Origin: Anoplopoma fimbria
Taxonomy: Eukaryota; Chordata; Actinopteri; Perciformes; Anoplopomatidae
Direction: 5' to 3'
Length of the DNA: 64,000 nucleotides
Assembly: GCF_027596085.1 (NCBI RefSeq)
Contig: NC_072462.1
Span: 16,654,921 to 16,718,920, forward strand
Within the stretch, counting starts at the first letter, position 1, and each line of letters begins with the position of its first letter. Under the pieces are notes generated by a model that did not search any database, was not told where the DNA came from, and saw nothing but the letters and a program-made list of their open reading frames with translations. The translations under genes and the position numbers were made by a program. Shown one piece after another: positions 11,701 through 25,600 of the stretch.

Positions 11701-12272
11701 TCTGTGTTTCGTAGCCAGTGAGTCTGAGCTTTTGTTTTGTTCTTGACAGAATGGATTTGATTACCTGCTGACCTACAGTGACGATCCGCAGACTGTCTTT
11801 CCTCGTTACTGTGTGAACTGGATGGTGTCAAGTGGTGAGCTCTACACTGCTTAAAAACTTCTTAGGGCTACATGATTATAATGATTATTTTCACAATCCT
11901 ATTTAACTATTTTGTCCCCATTACATTTACAATGACATTAAGCAGCAAATCCTTACACATGAGATCCTCACAATGCAACATTTTTGCTATTTTTGCTGTA
12001 GCATTCAGATTGCATTTTTTGCTTTCCTCATACATTTCATGTTTGGGAATTCTACCCTGATAATTAGTGAATCTCTCTTTTTGCACCCGGCAGGTATGCC
12101 TGATTTTCTGGAGAAGCTCCATACTGCTGCCTTGAGGGCCAAGAACTTGGAAGTGGGGATCTACGACTACGCAGGTGTCATTAAATCCAGTGACTCAAAC
12201 CGCCAGCCGAGTCAGGAGCGCCTCAGTGGAGAAAAGCCACGTACAAGCGGCCCGGGACAGATCTACGCTTGA
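8723..12272 (+). CDS. stard7: StAR-related lipid transfer protein 7, mitochondrial (STARD7)
   Basis: Exons: 8723-9177, 9774-9937, 10054-10103, 10592-10702, 11353-11435, 11550-11649, 11750-11834, 12094-12272. Together they make 1227 nt (408 aa); all borders are GT/AG and phases agree. The product transfers phosphatidylcholine to mitochondria. Exon 1 encodes a basic Arg-rich N-terminus that fits mitochondrial targeting, then the family segment HCGFVTGQRLRRA and the hydrophobic VAALAGIFLWENE. The START domain runs from about residue 181 (GWEVVVENKGFKVWKRPI) through EYRKKWDALVIKLEV, YPMYSRDYVYVRRYD and MVIRPHKSF to FPRYCVNWMVSSGMPDFL. The ATG at 8723 is the first in frame and makes the N-terminus longer than the human protein; a start at 8774 would also keep the targeting region. 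Intron 1 carries a MITE at 9255-9485. Nothing is broken. Identification is secure; the exact start is less so. Confidence 0.96.
9255..9485. mobile_element. Tc1/mariner-like MITE, copy 3 (stard7 intron 1)
   Basis: This copy is about 231 bp. It starts TACAGTACCAATCAAAAGT and ends ACTTTTGACTGGTACTGTA. Its inner ends (CACACCTTCTCATTCAA) also pair, so its inverted ends are better preserved than in the two copies near 4.3-4.8 kb. It has no coding capacity and lies cleanly inside an intron. Confidence 0.88.
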
Positions 12273-14395
12273 GATAGACATTTTATAGACCCGGGGTTAT
12301 CTTGGTGTTTTTCACGTGCACAAAAACCTCAAACCCTCCAGCCCAACTGTTTGGGTAGATCGCATGAGCTGCAAATGGAAGTTGCGACCTTCATATAAGA
12401 CAAATGTACAGTATGTCCATCCGTAGACATGGTTATATTGGTTGTAGATGAGATGTCACAAGAACAATGGACTGCCTGGGAAAATGTTGCCATAGAAATA
12501 TTCATCCAGATTGCTGGCAATGGCATTATTTTTGCTTAGCCAGGCAATTCTTTGTAGCATTATTTTGCCTTGTTGGTAATTCTGTACGTGTGAAAACTGT
12601 TGGTAAGATTGAGCCAAACTTCCTAATTGTAGAGATGCTTTTGCCAAAACACTTTCTCTCATTTTATCTTTCTATGTCTTGTCTTCTATTGTTCAACAAG
12701 GCTTGACTTTGAAGGCTGTTCAGACCCCATGCAGTCACATTAAATATTGTCTATGGTGAGATAACAGCGAGATGTTGTGCAGTATTGGACATAGAATGGT
12801 AACTGACTGGCTTTTGATGGACATTATATCTGTATTAAAACTAAGGCCAAGATTTCTGCACTGACCGATGAGGAGTTGAGGCCTCTTCGGGAATAATTTG
12901 TACCACATTTCTTCTTCATTTCATGAATTTAAAGCAACTGGTTTCTTTTTAATCGCAGCATAAATTATTGATTTTCAGGTGACTGGATGGGGTGGATTTA
13001 AAAAAAAATAATGATGCCATTATTGGAAAATTTGTCTACAGAATTTTAAAGGAAACTCAAAGGTTCTTTGTGTTTTGGGGACAGCATTGTTTTGCTGTCA
13101 GCACAGTGGAGGTTTCATGCTATTCAGCTCACTGCGGCTGTTCAAGACTGCCAGCGTCGACAAAACAGCCTTCTGAAGATAAACCAGTCCTTCAGCATTC
13201 GGGGCATAGTGTCTTATAACAACCACATAAATCCTCAATAGATTAATTTCAGTTTAGATCTACTAGCAAGGCAACCCTACAGAGATATGTTATGATAAAC
13301 CAATATCCCTTTTTAGAGAAACTTGGAGCAATTGTGCCACATCAAAATCCATTCAGTTCACATGAGTTTGAAATATTAATTTGTCCCATTTCAGCTCAGA
13401 ATTTTTTTTGTTACCGTGGTGTCCACTACGGACATCACAGAACTTTGTACTATGTGAGTTATGTGTGTTGGTGTTTTTCTTTGGTACTGTAGATCTTGTA
13501 CATTCATAAAACTGTTGCCTGAATACTGGAAATCCCTGTTCACAACTAGTTCAGTAACATTTATCCCGCTTTGTGATTTTTCAGTTTTTGTTAATGTGGG
13601 TCCTACTGAAATTCTCCAATTCATCCATCCAAATCATCCTTGTTACTGTTGTAATTAATTTAGCAGGGGGGTGTTATGAATGTACAAAGAGCTTCCCATT
13701 CTGTGGAATAAAATACCGCCTAATAAAGTACACTGTTTACAGCCTAACAATCTGGCACAAATATCTTGAAATTCATTTGTATTTAAAAACATCTTAGATT
13801 GTGCGAAAATGTCATGTTATGTGATGGTGGTACATCAGAGTGAATAAGCTGCAAAACCGCAGGATCCACCTTTCTGAAACATTAGTACTGAATATAATAA
13901 TATACCCACTGTGTCAAAAATGTGTATAATTCTACTCTGTAGTAGAGTATTTCCAGCTCTACTACAGAGTACAAAATAACAATGGCAGAGTTTGGCAATA
14001 CAAGTGTGAGGGAGGAACTTAAATGTTTTTTTGATATTCACCTCTTGTATGGTCAAACAAAACAGATTTAAGGGATTTTAACCCAATTAGACACAATGCA
14101 ACGTTTGCTAATGTTCAGCTTGCGAATGTATTGTAACTGCTAATGCTCATATTTGTGGAAACCTGTGTGCCACCTGCTGTAGTCTAAAAAAAAAAGAGTT
14201 GTCACATACTGTTTTTGGTTTTTCTTTCTGCAGGAAGTATAACATTTGTGATTAGCTACCACAGGAGAATAACTTTAAGAACAGAAAAAAATATTGTGTG
14301 GACATTATCTGGTGCACTTATTACCCTTTGCTTTCAAGACTGAGTGAAATGGATGACCGTTTAAAGAGATTAAATAAACATCGTAAATAACTGTC
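12273..14395 (+). other. stard7: Probable stard7 3' UTR
   Basis: AT-rich non-coding sequence follows the stop. Polyadenylation signals AATAAA occur at 13707-13712 and 14373-14378. The second, in ATTAAATAAACA, is a good candidate for the distal end. A 15-bp inverted repeat lies at 13933-13971. The extent of the UTR is inferred, without transcript evidence. Confidence 0.5.
13933..13971. repeat. 15-bp inverted repeat
   Basis: TACTCTGTAGTAGAG and its exact reverse complement CTCTACTACAGAGTA are separated by 9 nt, inside the presumed stard7 3' UTR. Confidence 0.85.
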
Positions 14396-17300
14396 TCTGT
14401 TCAGCTGTTCATTCTTGGTTTGACCTTGTCTTAGTTAGAGAAAAGGGTGAATGGCTTTGTTTTAGTGCAAAGCACCCAGCGTAGTCCAGTCTAATGGGAT
14501 GATCTGTAAACCCTATACTCTCTGTCTGGGCACAAGGTCAGCGACAGATTTTACTCCAGAGTTTACGTGAAGTGCTGTCTGCTCAACTGATCAGCTTTGA
14601 ACAAGATTAACTCTACTGGCAAACAACTGTAGCTTTGTCACAAATCCAAACTACAAACTAATTCTACACAGTATGTCGTTTATAGTAATCATCATCGTAA
14701 ACTGTTTTAGCAGTTGGTATTGATAGTTGTTAGTAGCTCCATTTCCTTTGAGCATTGCATTATGGGAGAATTGCATCCATCACACTACATACTCAAAACC
14801 TGCTTATGATCGGTATGCAGTATGGCTTTGAGATGTGGTGTGTGCGTCGTTAGCTAGATTGTAATAATCTAGTATTTTGCTTAAAGTGTAAAATTACATT
14901 TTTATATATTTTTTTTAATATAGAAATATCCATCCTGAAGCTGTTTGATGTCGATCAAACTTTTGCTTTGAGAAGCTTGTTTAATATGAAAGGCTTTGCT
15001 GTGCCTACCTGACAGAAATGTGTCCCATATGGCCTATGCCTGAAACTGTGATTGCCTTGTTTTTTAAATTTTATTTAACAATGCTCTTAGTCTCACAAGA
15101 GAATCTTCAGTAGGCTTTTCATGGAAGCCATGTTGACAAATGACAGGTGTAAAATTAAATAAATGATGGCTGAATTCAATTTAGGGGGACTTTGGGATAC
15201 TGGCTCACAATAACTGCGTTTCAATCCAGCTGCAGAGCAGACAGCAAGCGGCCTGTCACTCAAAGCGGCCACGCCCTGAATTATGCCGAATTTAAGCTTT
15301 AGTATCATTTATGCAGGTGAGTTCAATTCAATTCCCCCCCTTTAGAGTTTTGGGGGAAACGTAAATAAAAGCTTTAGAGACCAAAAAAACATTTTTTTGT
15401 ACCAGACTATATACATGTTTATTTTCGCTGTAGAGTTGGACATGTCAACACGGAGGTCTATGGTATAGTGTGAAGTAGCCATTTGATGAAACGCAGTTTT
15501 TCTGCGTTCGCTTTATCTCTCAGCACCGGATGTTGCCACTTGATGAAAGTCCCGACCAAAAAGTACTTGAACTATGGCTTGTAAAGTTTGTATGCTTGGC
15601 TGAGGTGGAGAAATTGGTGTGATGATAAAAGCAACACGTGAAAACGTGCAATGGAAACATTTAGCGAATGCCTGATGACGTACATGAAGCACGTGACTTA
15701 AAACAGTCTCCTCATCATCCCACGCTCATCTAATGTGACGTGTCTCACAATAATAGATGAAACAAACAGGAATGTCACATATACATTTAGTTTTCTACCC
15801 TGTTTTTCACGTTTTCAGTTCCGACTGTCGCTCTTTTATTTACGTCATTTTAAGGACGCCCACTTCTTATGGATTGGTATAATGGTTTCCCCACTGGAAC
15901 CACCTACTGCTTAACTCAATGAAACAACTTATAATACAATGATATCATAATATACTAGCAATAGAGCTGGAATAGAAAACAGTCGCTTTTCCTTCTCTGA
16001 CAAGCAAATGTCTGATATGAAAAGGGCCATTGCTATTTAAAAAATAAATAAATACACAAGATATGTTGTATTTGTTATCAATTGGCCACAACATAATAAG
16101 ATCAAGGTTATTGGTGTACTTCATTGCTAGTGGTCATTCTGAAAGTGATTCTAACTCTGAAGTTTTACATCATTTTTAACAGTGTAGGTTATGTTGTCAT
16201 GTAATGCCTACAGCACTTGCAGTGTCAGTGAAGACTGAGTTTATTGTAATAAGAGTCATAAAGAAAGGACAAGTCTGGTTTAATCAATTCAAATTTATTG
16301 GTTGAAAACAGTAGTTGGGATTTGACTTATGGTGCAAGATAGAAAAATAAGATGCTCAGCGCACTATAGAAACAAAACTAATATAATAAAAAAATATATA
16401 TAAAAATATATATGTATACATATATATGTCTAAAGCCCATGGACTTGCATGTCTCAGGGTTTGATTTACAGATCAGTGATGTCTTAACAGAGTGCACGTT
16501 GTTTTAATGTATGACCAGTACCGTCTGAAATTCTTAGCCATGATTAAAAGCCACGGAGCACTTACAGTAATTGATCGTTTCCACCAATCTTCTTTTATGA
16601 CACCGACCAGCTTTTTATAAAATGTTTTATTTTTTTGAATGCTGTAAACCCCGAGCCCCAATCTCTCTCTCCCTCTCTCTCCCTCCCCTCTCTGTCTCTC
16701 TCTTTTGCCCTTCATTTAACATTTTTTAAAATGCCAATAAAACACACTGTATGTTTAGATGATATTTATTGGTCATGGCTTACATCTTAGAGTACATCAA
16801 GCAATACATCAACCAGAATAAGAATAAAAACAAAATCAGAGCCAGCTATCATATAATGATTGTACTTTTGTACACCCTATTACCTTTCATTTCCATTTTA
16901 TTGCCCTATTTCAGAGGTAATTTAATGCTTTATTCTAAAAATGCACAAACTGTACAATACAGACTTTTGATATTGCTCCGGAATTTCCAACAGAAGGCCG
17001 ATAGTGCTCACAAGCCTCCAAGGTGCTTGGCACAACCATGGACAGAAGATGTACTGCATGGTTAGATCAAGCACAATGGGGTCCTGGGCAAATACTGAAA
17101 AACAGTGGATCCAGCTCCGTATACTGCTGTCAAGGAACTTGAAAGCTTCTTCATTTGGTTTAAATGTAAATGGAAGCAAAGGGAGAGGTCAATGAAACAG
17201 AACAGATCTTTTTGCTTTCGTCAACCAACTCATCAAGTATTAAAACTCCTAAAAGAAATACACTATCATCAAAGTATTTTCTTGCAATTGAAGAACAATC

Positions 17301-18685
17301 CCACTGGTTGGTTTTTATCTGCAGTTCCAAGTGTAGAAAAAGTCCAAAGGTGTGAGGGAGGAGATCCTAGCTCATGGATAGATTTAAAAAAATAAAAATA
17401 AAAAGACAAATCTCACCATCGGTTCACACAACGATTAGAAAATAATTGTACATTGTTGCAGTAAGGACCATCTGAAGAATAATAATTATTTAAAAGAGCG
17501 ATTAGTCAAACGTCACACTCACTGCGGGAAAAAAGGGTTACACCCTTCCTGCGCACAAACTGCGTCAAACCCCACCCTCCCGGCCTTCGCGCCCAACTCT
17601 ACCGGTCACAACTGAAAAAAAGTCTAAAAACACTATCACTATTTCATTAAACATGTTTAAAAAAGATGTACATTAGGCCTGAAGAATGGTTGCTCTATTG
17701 AATTAGTTTTCCATCAGTCTGTTGGATGAACTTCAACTGATCAATGGAAACAGAGTTTGGGTAATTCGTCAGCGATTTTGTTGGGAACTGCAGAATCTCA
17801 TAGAGTCAAGTCTCTGAAATTTTACATGTAATTAACTGAAAAATAAGTCTTGAGGTACCAATGGACGCAAGAATGATAGTTATTGCTATATTGCTGGTGC
17901 CCATGTTTGGACATTTGCTGTCTTCTTAGAGCAAAGACAGAACCCCTTCTGGCAATTCAGTCCTAACTAAGTTAACGGTCACTGAGTGCAATGTCAAGAG
18001 TGATGATACCATCAGTTAAGACAGCTGTTTCTCCAAAAGGTTTGACAATCTTGTTACCTGCTCTTGTGTCTTTTTCAGCTCCCCTGGGACATCTTACTAA
18101 AATGAGAAGGCATGGTGCGATAATCAACTTAGAGCTCCGGCAACTGAACCACTTTGTGTGATGAAATTACACCACAATGCATATTGATGTACAAAGAAGA
18201 AACTCTGCATTTGCAGTGGACCAAACGGCATGGAAATGGAAGTACTTTGGGTGGAGATGGTGGGCGGCGGCGGTGAAACGGACCTCTGTTTTTCAGAACA
18301 ATAAGGATGTTTCAAGGGATGCGGTGTGGCTGATAGGATGGCGTGATGGTTTTTATGAATGGATGATTGTGAAACATAATTATGAGTCCTTACCTTGTTT
18401 TTGGTGTTTTTTCTTTCTGAAAAAACTGACACGGATCACCACAAATACTGTCTTTCAGGAGTTCGATTTCAAACTCACGCAGGCAAATTTGACTAAAGAC
18501 AAGTTCTGATGTTCTAAATAATTAACATTTAAAATATCTTGTTCTAAGCAAAGAAATAACATCAAATATTCTTCAGACTAAAAGTCAAAACCCAACAAAC
18601 TATCAATACAACACTATAAATATGAGACTAAGTCATAACCTACTTCTAATTTTACCAACAACCTCCAGAAGCTGTCTTTGGAAAC
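14396..18685. other. Intergenic or UTR-like sequence, no recognised gene
   Basis: No ORF here has coding support. A CT-rich simple repeat lies at about 16661-16705. A minus-strand AATAAA (plus-strand TTTATT at about 16294-16299) could end a minus-strand transcript coming from the coding-like block at 18686-18990. That would make 16.3-18.7 kb its 3' UTR, but this is speculative. Confidence 0.4.
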
Positions 18686-18990
18686 TCACTTCTGTACTTC
18701 TGGTCTTTCGAGGAAACCCACCTTCCCATCCTCTGGTCCCAAAGTCGGTGTTAGTTGCAGCCGACTGAGGGTTGACGAAGGCGCTGGGGAGCTCTGAGCT
18801 GTGTCTTGGGGTCTTCCAGCTTGCTCAACTGGAGACAGACTGTCCTGACTCCGTCCTCAGCACCCTTCAAGTCCCCATCTCCTGCCCCTCCTTCAAGCTA
18901 GGCGGGGTTGGGGATGTTCTCTTGGGATAGGTGCACTGGCAAGGAGGACTTGGTCAGGCTGGGATTGGACGTGGGTTGGGGAGTTTTAGG
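18686..18990 (-). pseudogene. Coding-like block with broken frame, unidentified
   Basis: On the minus strand one frame is open for 57 codons from 18860 to a TGA at 18688-18686. It encodes a Ser/Pro-rich tail (QDSLSPVEQAGRPQDTAQSS ... TLGPEDGKVGFLERPEVQK). Just upstream, a second frame reads PKTPQPTSNPSLTKSSLPVH, then LSQENIPNPA, to a TAG at 18900-18898, and stays open after that stop for many codons. Two partial readings in different frames, joined only across a stop and a frameshift, could be a decayed exon, an exon with assembly errors, or chance in a C-rich region. I do not recognise the protein. No convincing splice acceptor with a pyrimidine tract was found upstream. Confidence 0.25.
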
Positions 18991-20669
18991 GGGGGGGCGC
19001 CGGTTCCGCATTTCATAAATATTAATACAGAGTCCTCCCTCTCCAAATGGGTAGATTCTTTAATTTTGTTAGAGGGGAAGTGCTTTATTCACTTAATGGC
19101 TTTTATTAGTGCCCGGTCTTCAACTCTTTCATTAGCTAAAGTGCTGCTATAATTTACAGGGTAAAAGCGGGTGGGGAAGAGGTGGTGTCTGAGGGGGGGT
19201 TGATCCTGCTGCTGCAGGACACACATGCAATAACCTCAACCACTGCAGCTTTTTCTACAAAAGTGTTTATTCTCTCAGTAAGAACTGTAGTCTATAACAT
19301 AAAAAAACCACTCGATAGCATCCTCATTGACCGTTATAGTGTTGGGAGTCGTCTCCTGTTTCATATCTACATCTTTGTTAAACACCCAACATTAACATTG
19401 TTCAGAATCAAACAGTGTAAACGAGTGTAACCAGTAATTAATAGACAATACTAATATTCCTTCTGCCATTAAATGGCTTCTCGTATGACGGCGTAAAAAT
19501 AATATTTTTGTGGTCTGGCAAAGCAGTTTTTCTCCTCGACCGCAGAGTGGATTCACTTAATTGTGGATCAACTATTGAGATTATTTTTTTTGCTATTGCA
19601 CATTGTATGCTTAGCTTCAATATTTTAGTAAATATAAATACAAGGTTGAAGTTTCTGTTTTGTATATTGGATATTTTGTACCACCCAGAAGTTATTTTGT
19701 CTATCTTTACACGGCTACCTTTTCCTGTTTAATACATTTTATGGAATATAAGATGAAATGTAAAGGTCAGTTTATTTGAAAATAAATAATAATAAAGGCC
19801 AAAACCACATCTTTGCAAGATAATAAAACAAGCTAATACAGCTTTGGGAAAGCTCAGCTGAATTGACTGAATATTTATTGTTATGTTCAATAAAGTGTAG
19901 TCTTAATTCTTCAAATTTGAATCTGTCTATATTGTACCACGATCTTACTTTATGCTTTGCCGCAATCCATTGACTCACTGGGAAGTATGAGATGCTCAGA
20001 CACAAAATGGCCGCTAAACTTCATGCAGGTTGCACATATCGACATCAGATAATGTAAGCAACCAGAAGTGCTCCCAGCTCTGATGAAATGTTCTTTATTT
20101 GGTTCCGTGGAGTCTTGTTAGTTGTGAACAGCTGGTGTGTGATGTCCCCAGACTGGGTCTGAGTGAATGAACTGATTAACCTGAGTGGCGGTCCCTTCCA
20201 GAGAGAGGGGGAGGCCCACCACCCTGAATAACTGCCTTCATCATCAATGTCACATAAATCGTTTAGCTGGACAGGGCTTTCAAATGACTTCTTTTTTCCG
20301 AGCCACACTGAAACGGTCGCAGTAACGTTGTTGCTTAGTGCTCGCGTGTTCCTGAAGGAGACTGTGGCGTATTACTGCGATGGAGCACAGGATTTAATGA
20401 TGCAACATTTCTGTGACGCTCTTCAGGCGGACCAGATGTAGCGCATTAGATCATCTTGATTTAAAGAGAGAAAAACTGAGCCCGGCTACACTTGACACAT
20501 ACATGTTAACATTGAACCCAATCCGATGAAGGCAAGAAAGACAAAAACGTTAAATAAAGCATGGTGTACTGGAGAAGAAATGTGCGACGTGTTTTAAATT
20601 TGAAAGCTGGATGAAAGAAATATATGGTAACTGTTGAACAAAAACGAAAAACTCAGATTTCCTTAGTTC
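18991..20669. other. Intergenic, nothing recognised
   Basis: A G-run lies at about 18990-18998. The rest is AT-rich sequence with short chance ORFs. No exon with paired splice sites and a recognisable protein was found. Confidence 0.5.
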
Positions 20670-20897
20670 CATGTTTTTATTGTTTTATTTTAATGCAAGC
20701 CTTAACCAATATTCAATATGAACTATTCATGGTGTCAAGTACTGTTGGTTCTTTAAAATGAGACACATTCATGTCATCTTGTTTTTAAATTACAGCAAAG
20801 AACTGGGAATCTCGTGACACAGATGCTCTTATGGATACGTTTGGTGATTTATTGAGCAATTGTACTGAACACGGGCCATGCTGTCCACTAGCACTAT
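20670..20897 (-). other. drg1: Probable drg1 3' UTR with polyadenylation signals
   Basis: The sequence downstream of the drg1 stop carries minus-strand AATAAA signals at 20684-20689 and 20676-20681 (plus-strand TTTATT). This predicts a compact 3' UTR of roughly 220-240 nt. Confidence 0.55.
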
Positions 20898-22638
20898 TCA
20901 CTTTTTCACCAGCTGGATAACATCTTCATCCTCCATCACATGGTCCTTGCCCACCTTTTGAGGGTTGTGTTTCACGGACGCTCCCCATACGAGAGCACTG
21001 AAAGAAAGAAATATTGAAATTATTGTACATGAATGATTACTTCAAGGCTGTAAACAGGCTGCATGTTCAACTTTAAACCACCTTATAGAACCACAAAAAG
21101 AGGATAATAAGAGCTCCTCATGTGGTAATCCGTACCTTAACTACACCAGAAAAATAATTTATAGATACTATTGTATTTATATTTATTCAGTCAGAAGGGC
21201 CCCATTGAGATAACAGATCTCCCCATTATTCTTCCTTTGCTACAGCAACAATGGCTCTGCACAATAAAGTAACCTACGGGGTACAATGACATCCTTTAGT
21301 TACAAAGGCTTTCTAATTGTGTGTGTCACTGTTTGACCCATTAATTCCCTTGAGGATGGGTAATGCTCAGCAGCACTAACATATCGACTGATTGATGATC
21401 GTGGCTCTCCCATTTAGAGAGGGTGGCGCAACACATCATCTCAGATCCTGATCCAGTCTCAAACTAAAGCTTATCTGGTGTTCCTCACTGCAAAGAGGGC
21501 AATGGCTGTGATTAAAGCGACTGGGTTATTTTATCCCGCAGAAAGGAAACTCGTCATCTTTGAAAAGAAATTGTGGAATGAATAAATAAATAAAAAGGAG
21601 ATCATTTATATTATTGTTACAAATAAATAAAACGATGCTTGCCATGTAAATTAATTGAAAAATATAAAATATATTATGTATATTAAATTCTATTTTATAT
21701 ACATTTGTATTCTGATGTACTGAATAACCTAACGTCACCTGTTAGATTAAAACATGTAATAAAATGAAATAAAAGGATGGAGGAGATTGCACACATGATC
21801 AAATCTGTCTGCTACAAGAAGAAAAAAAAAATTAAAAAGGGGAAAATTGAAGCCAATACTCACTACTTCAGTTCTTTGAGGAGGCTTTTGTGAATCTTTA
21901 AGCAGAAATCCTCGACAGCAGTATGTTCGTCAGGGAGTACAACAGGAGAAGTGTAATCAGGAAGCTGGCCTTTGGGTTTGGTGTAGCTGCAAATAAACAC
22001 ACAATCTCTGTCAAATCTTACAGTCAAAACCAACAAATTAAAATTTTACAAACAGTAGCTTCCTTGTTCTGCAATATTTAAATCCCTGAATTTTTCATCT
22101 CCGTTCACACTCCCTAGTGGTGACTGTTAACAACTCTTACATGCGAACAAGCTTCAGGTAGTCCCACATCCTCTCCAGCAGGTCATCAAAGTTCCAGCGG
22201 TGGTGGGCTGAGATGGGTACACAATGGGGCACCTTGTAGATGATGTCAAGCTCCTCGATGGAGATCTGATCGATTTTGTTGAGCACATAAATGCACGGGA
22301 TGTAGACCCTGTTGACAAGAGACTGTAAGTGCTTGCTGTCCATGAGATTTCTGCATTACAAGCAAACAATGTAGTCTGAAGTGAATTCACACCTTGATGA
22401 TGTCTGCGTTAACTGAAAGGGGAAAGTCATGCCTTTTTTCGTTTGGTATTCTCCGATATTGTAGTTTTACTGTTTTTATTGAACTTATGTGAGTCAGTTT
22501 TTGTTTGTATGGAAATTCCGTACAAAAGAAGAAAATCATTGTGAAAATCATACCGTGATATAAAATTACATGTACTGTGACAGAAGTTTTCTGCCATATC
22601 AAACCACCTCTAGCTGACATATTCTCACAGGTGTGTGT

Positions 22639-22694
<56 letters not shown>

Positions 22695-25600
22695 ATGGGG
22701 CGCTGGGCATATGCATTGTCTTCACACTATGTTTCTGCTATATTTCTGTTCCTACATGATAATTAGAAAAATAACTAGTGGGGCAGGAGTGCTGTGTAGC
22801 TTGCAAAGCTAGAGTGTACGACTCTGTTAATGGCTTTACACAGGCACAGAGAGCATTAATGCAAAAGAGACCCTGTGAATGATTTGTTCTATACAAAAGT
22901 ATTTGGGTTATGGCATTGCTATTTCATGTTGTTGTAATATTTTAAAGAAAGAATATATTTTGATTATTTGTTTATTTAAGAAGAGTAGAGGGAGTATGCC
23001 CTCCCTTTTCGCTGCGGTCTTTTTCCTGGGAAGGCACAGAGAGCATTTCTGTAGACGAGACCTTGTGAAGGCTTTCATTACATTTGCAGAGAGGTTATGC
23101 TCTTCCCATGCTTGGTGCCTTGCAATAAAATGCAGAAAGGACAGTCCTTTTACAATTATCAGCACAGACTTAGACCTACTACACATGCCCAACCCCACAT
23201 TATCCATATACTTGATTCTAATGCATTTAGCTAATAGCTAATTGTCATTAAGGAATGGTTATCCTATATTTTTTAAAGTAAGAGACGACATTGCTTTACT
23301 AAACTTTATACATAACACACACATATTTAAAAAAAATGGTTTAAACCCATAAATAGCATTGTCGTGTAGTAGAAATTGATATGAGATTTAAGATTCCAAC
23401 TGGCCCCACCCACTGGGAATGACTAAGGAGGGCCCATTCTGGCACTTCAGCAGCTTACCGATTTCCCTCCACCACATCAATGAGGTCATCAGCTGTGGAG
23501 TCACTGCGCAGAGTGATGTCGGCATTGTGGATCTTGTACTCTGCCAGAATACTCTTAACAGTCTCACCATCTAGCTCGGTTTGTGCACACTGAAGAGAGG
23601 GGATGAAAGGCATGATGACTATCAACCAAATACATTTTACATCATGCATCAAGTGCAGTATAATGAAAATATATCACTAAAATGATATAAAGGCAAAGGT
23701 AATTATAGTGTTCACCAAATACAAAATAAATGCTGATATATTGCATAATGACAGGAGAGTAAATGTGTAGGAGCTAATCAGTTACATGTAATCTTATACA
23801 TGTCCATCAGAGGGCAGCATTAAAAGGCGTTATGGTGTTTGTTACCGGTGAAACACATCCTATGTAAATAAATGTGTGTGCATTTCATTCTGTACATCAG
23901 TACAAACCTTTAATTAATTTCATTATACACATACAGGCTTTTGAAGGCTTTCACATGTCATCATCACAACAAAGTGTGAATCTCACTTTTAGAGCTCATT
24001 ATTTGGTTGAATGACCACATAGACAACCAGCATTTCTAAACACGGTCACTCACGGCACACATTTCTGTAATTATTTGTGAGACATACTGTAGCTGTGAAG
24101 TTGATGCCTCCCTTGTCCTTCCTCTTGAAGCCAATGTTGGGTGGGTGCTTGTTAAGTCGGATGCCAAAGCCCTCCAGCTCATGTTCTATTAGCTTCTTAT
24201 GACCAAGAGGCTTCAACACATCGAGCACTATCAAGATTAGGTTGCAAGTTCGAGCCACTAAAACAGAAGGGAGGAGAGAGAAGCAGACAGTGGTTAGAGC
24301 AAAGTGGATGAAAGAATACAATAGTTTCCGTAGTAGGTTGTGCATGTATTTGGACCATATACAGATACAAAAAATGTATCTACATGCGTTTGTCACAGTG
24401 TATATGGTTTGGTAAAGCTGTAAGCCAATAACATTACACTTTGTTAAGGTAAGGGTATGCACCTATTGTGGGGTGTAAATAAATGCGTTTGAATTGGCAT
24501 CTTAACATCACGTTCCACTCTTTATGAAGTTTTATTTTACCTCTTTGCTGCCATTAGAGGCAAATAACTGCACACAGCTTTGAAAAAAGTGAAAAGTGTC
24601 TGATCAATTGGAAAATAGATGGACAATATTGATTGGGAAAGAACTAAATGTACCTGGTATCATCTTCTGTTTCTATTCTTTTTAGTCATTAAAAACCTGT
24701 CTAAAAATAAACCACACTGATCACATCTTTACCTGCAATGACCTGTCTGCCTCTGCCCTTGCCATCCTTGGCACCCTCAATGATTCCAGGGAGATCCAGG
24801 AGCTAAGAGGGAAGACACAAGAAATTAAAATTAGCAACTAATTGAAACATATCACACTGAAAACCCCTCTGCAGGTACTGAACAAGCAACACATTTTTGT
24901 ACCTGAATTTTGGCTCCTTTGTAGCGAATGACTCCGGGTACCGTGGTAAGAGTGGTGAACTCGTAGGCGGCCACCTCAGAGTATACACCTGCAAGGTTAC
25001 TTAGCAAGGTTGACTTTCCCACTGAAGGAAAACCAACAAAGCCGATACGAGCATCACCAGTTTTAGCAACATCAAAACCTAAAAGACAAAAAAAATAAAA
25101 TAATCAGAAACAAAATATCCACCACGATGCATTAGATGACAGAAAAAGAAGCAATATTTGTAAGTATACCTTGAAAAGAGTAGAATCTGTACTAAGTTTT
25201 TAGAAATTGTGATCATACCTTCTCCCGCTGCACCACCAGCGCCTCCTTTTGGCGTGATGAGTTCCCTCCTAAGCTTGGCAAGACGGGCTTTGAGCAGACC
25301 CAAGTGGTGAGCTGTGGCCTTGTTCCTCTGGGTCCTGGCCATCTACAAATAACAGTTACACACAGTGTGAAATCTTTTTCTTATTCTTTACATGACAGTG
25401 TTGTAGTTACCAGTGAGCAGCAGCAATTTAAGACAGTTTTTACTGTTTACACTGAGGTGGAACTATTAATTACACAACTTGAGAAATCATCAGCTTGTGA
25501 TAGGCTATAGATAAACTTTGGAATAGATTATTTTCTGTAGATTTGTCCTCCATCACTGGAATGGAAGTGCATTAGGAAGATACCTTTTATTGGACATAAA

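Noticed and set aside
22387..22725. 112-codon minus-strand ORF with a Thr-His run
   Set aside because: Its repeat is the translated GT microsatellite inside a drg1 intron.
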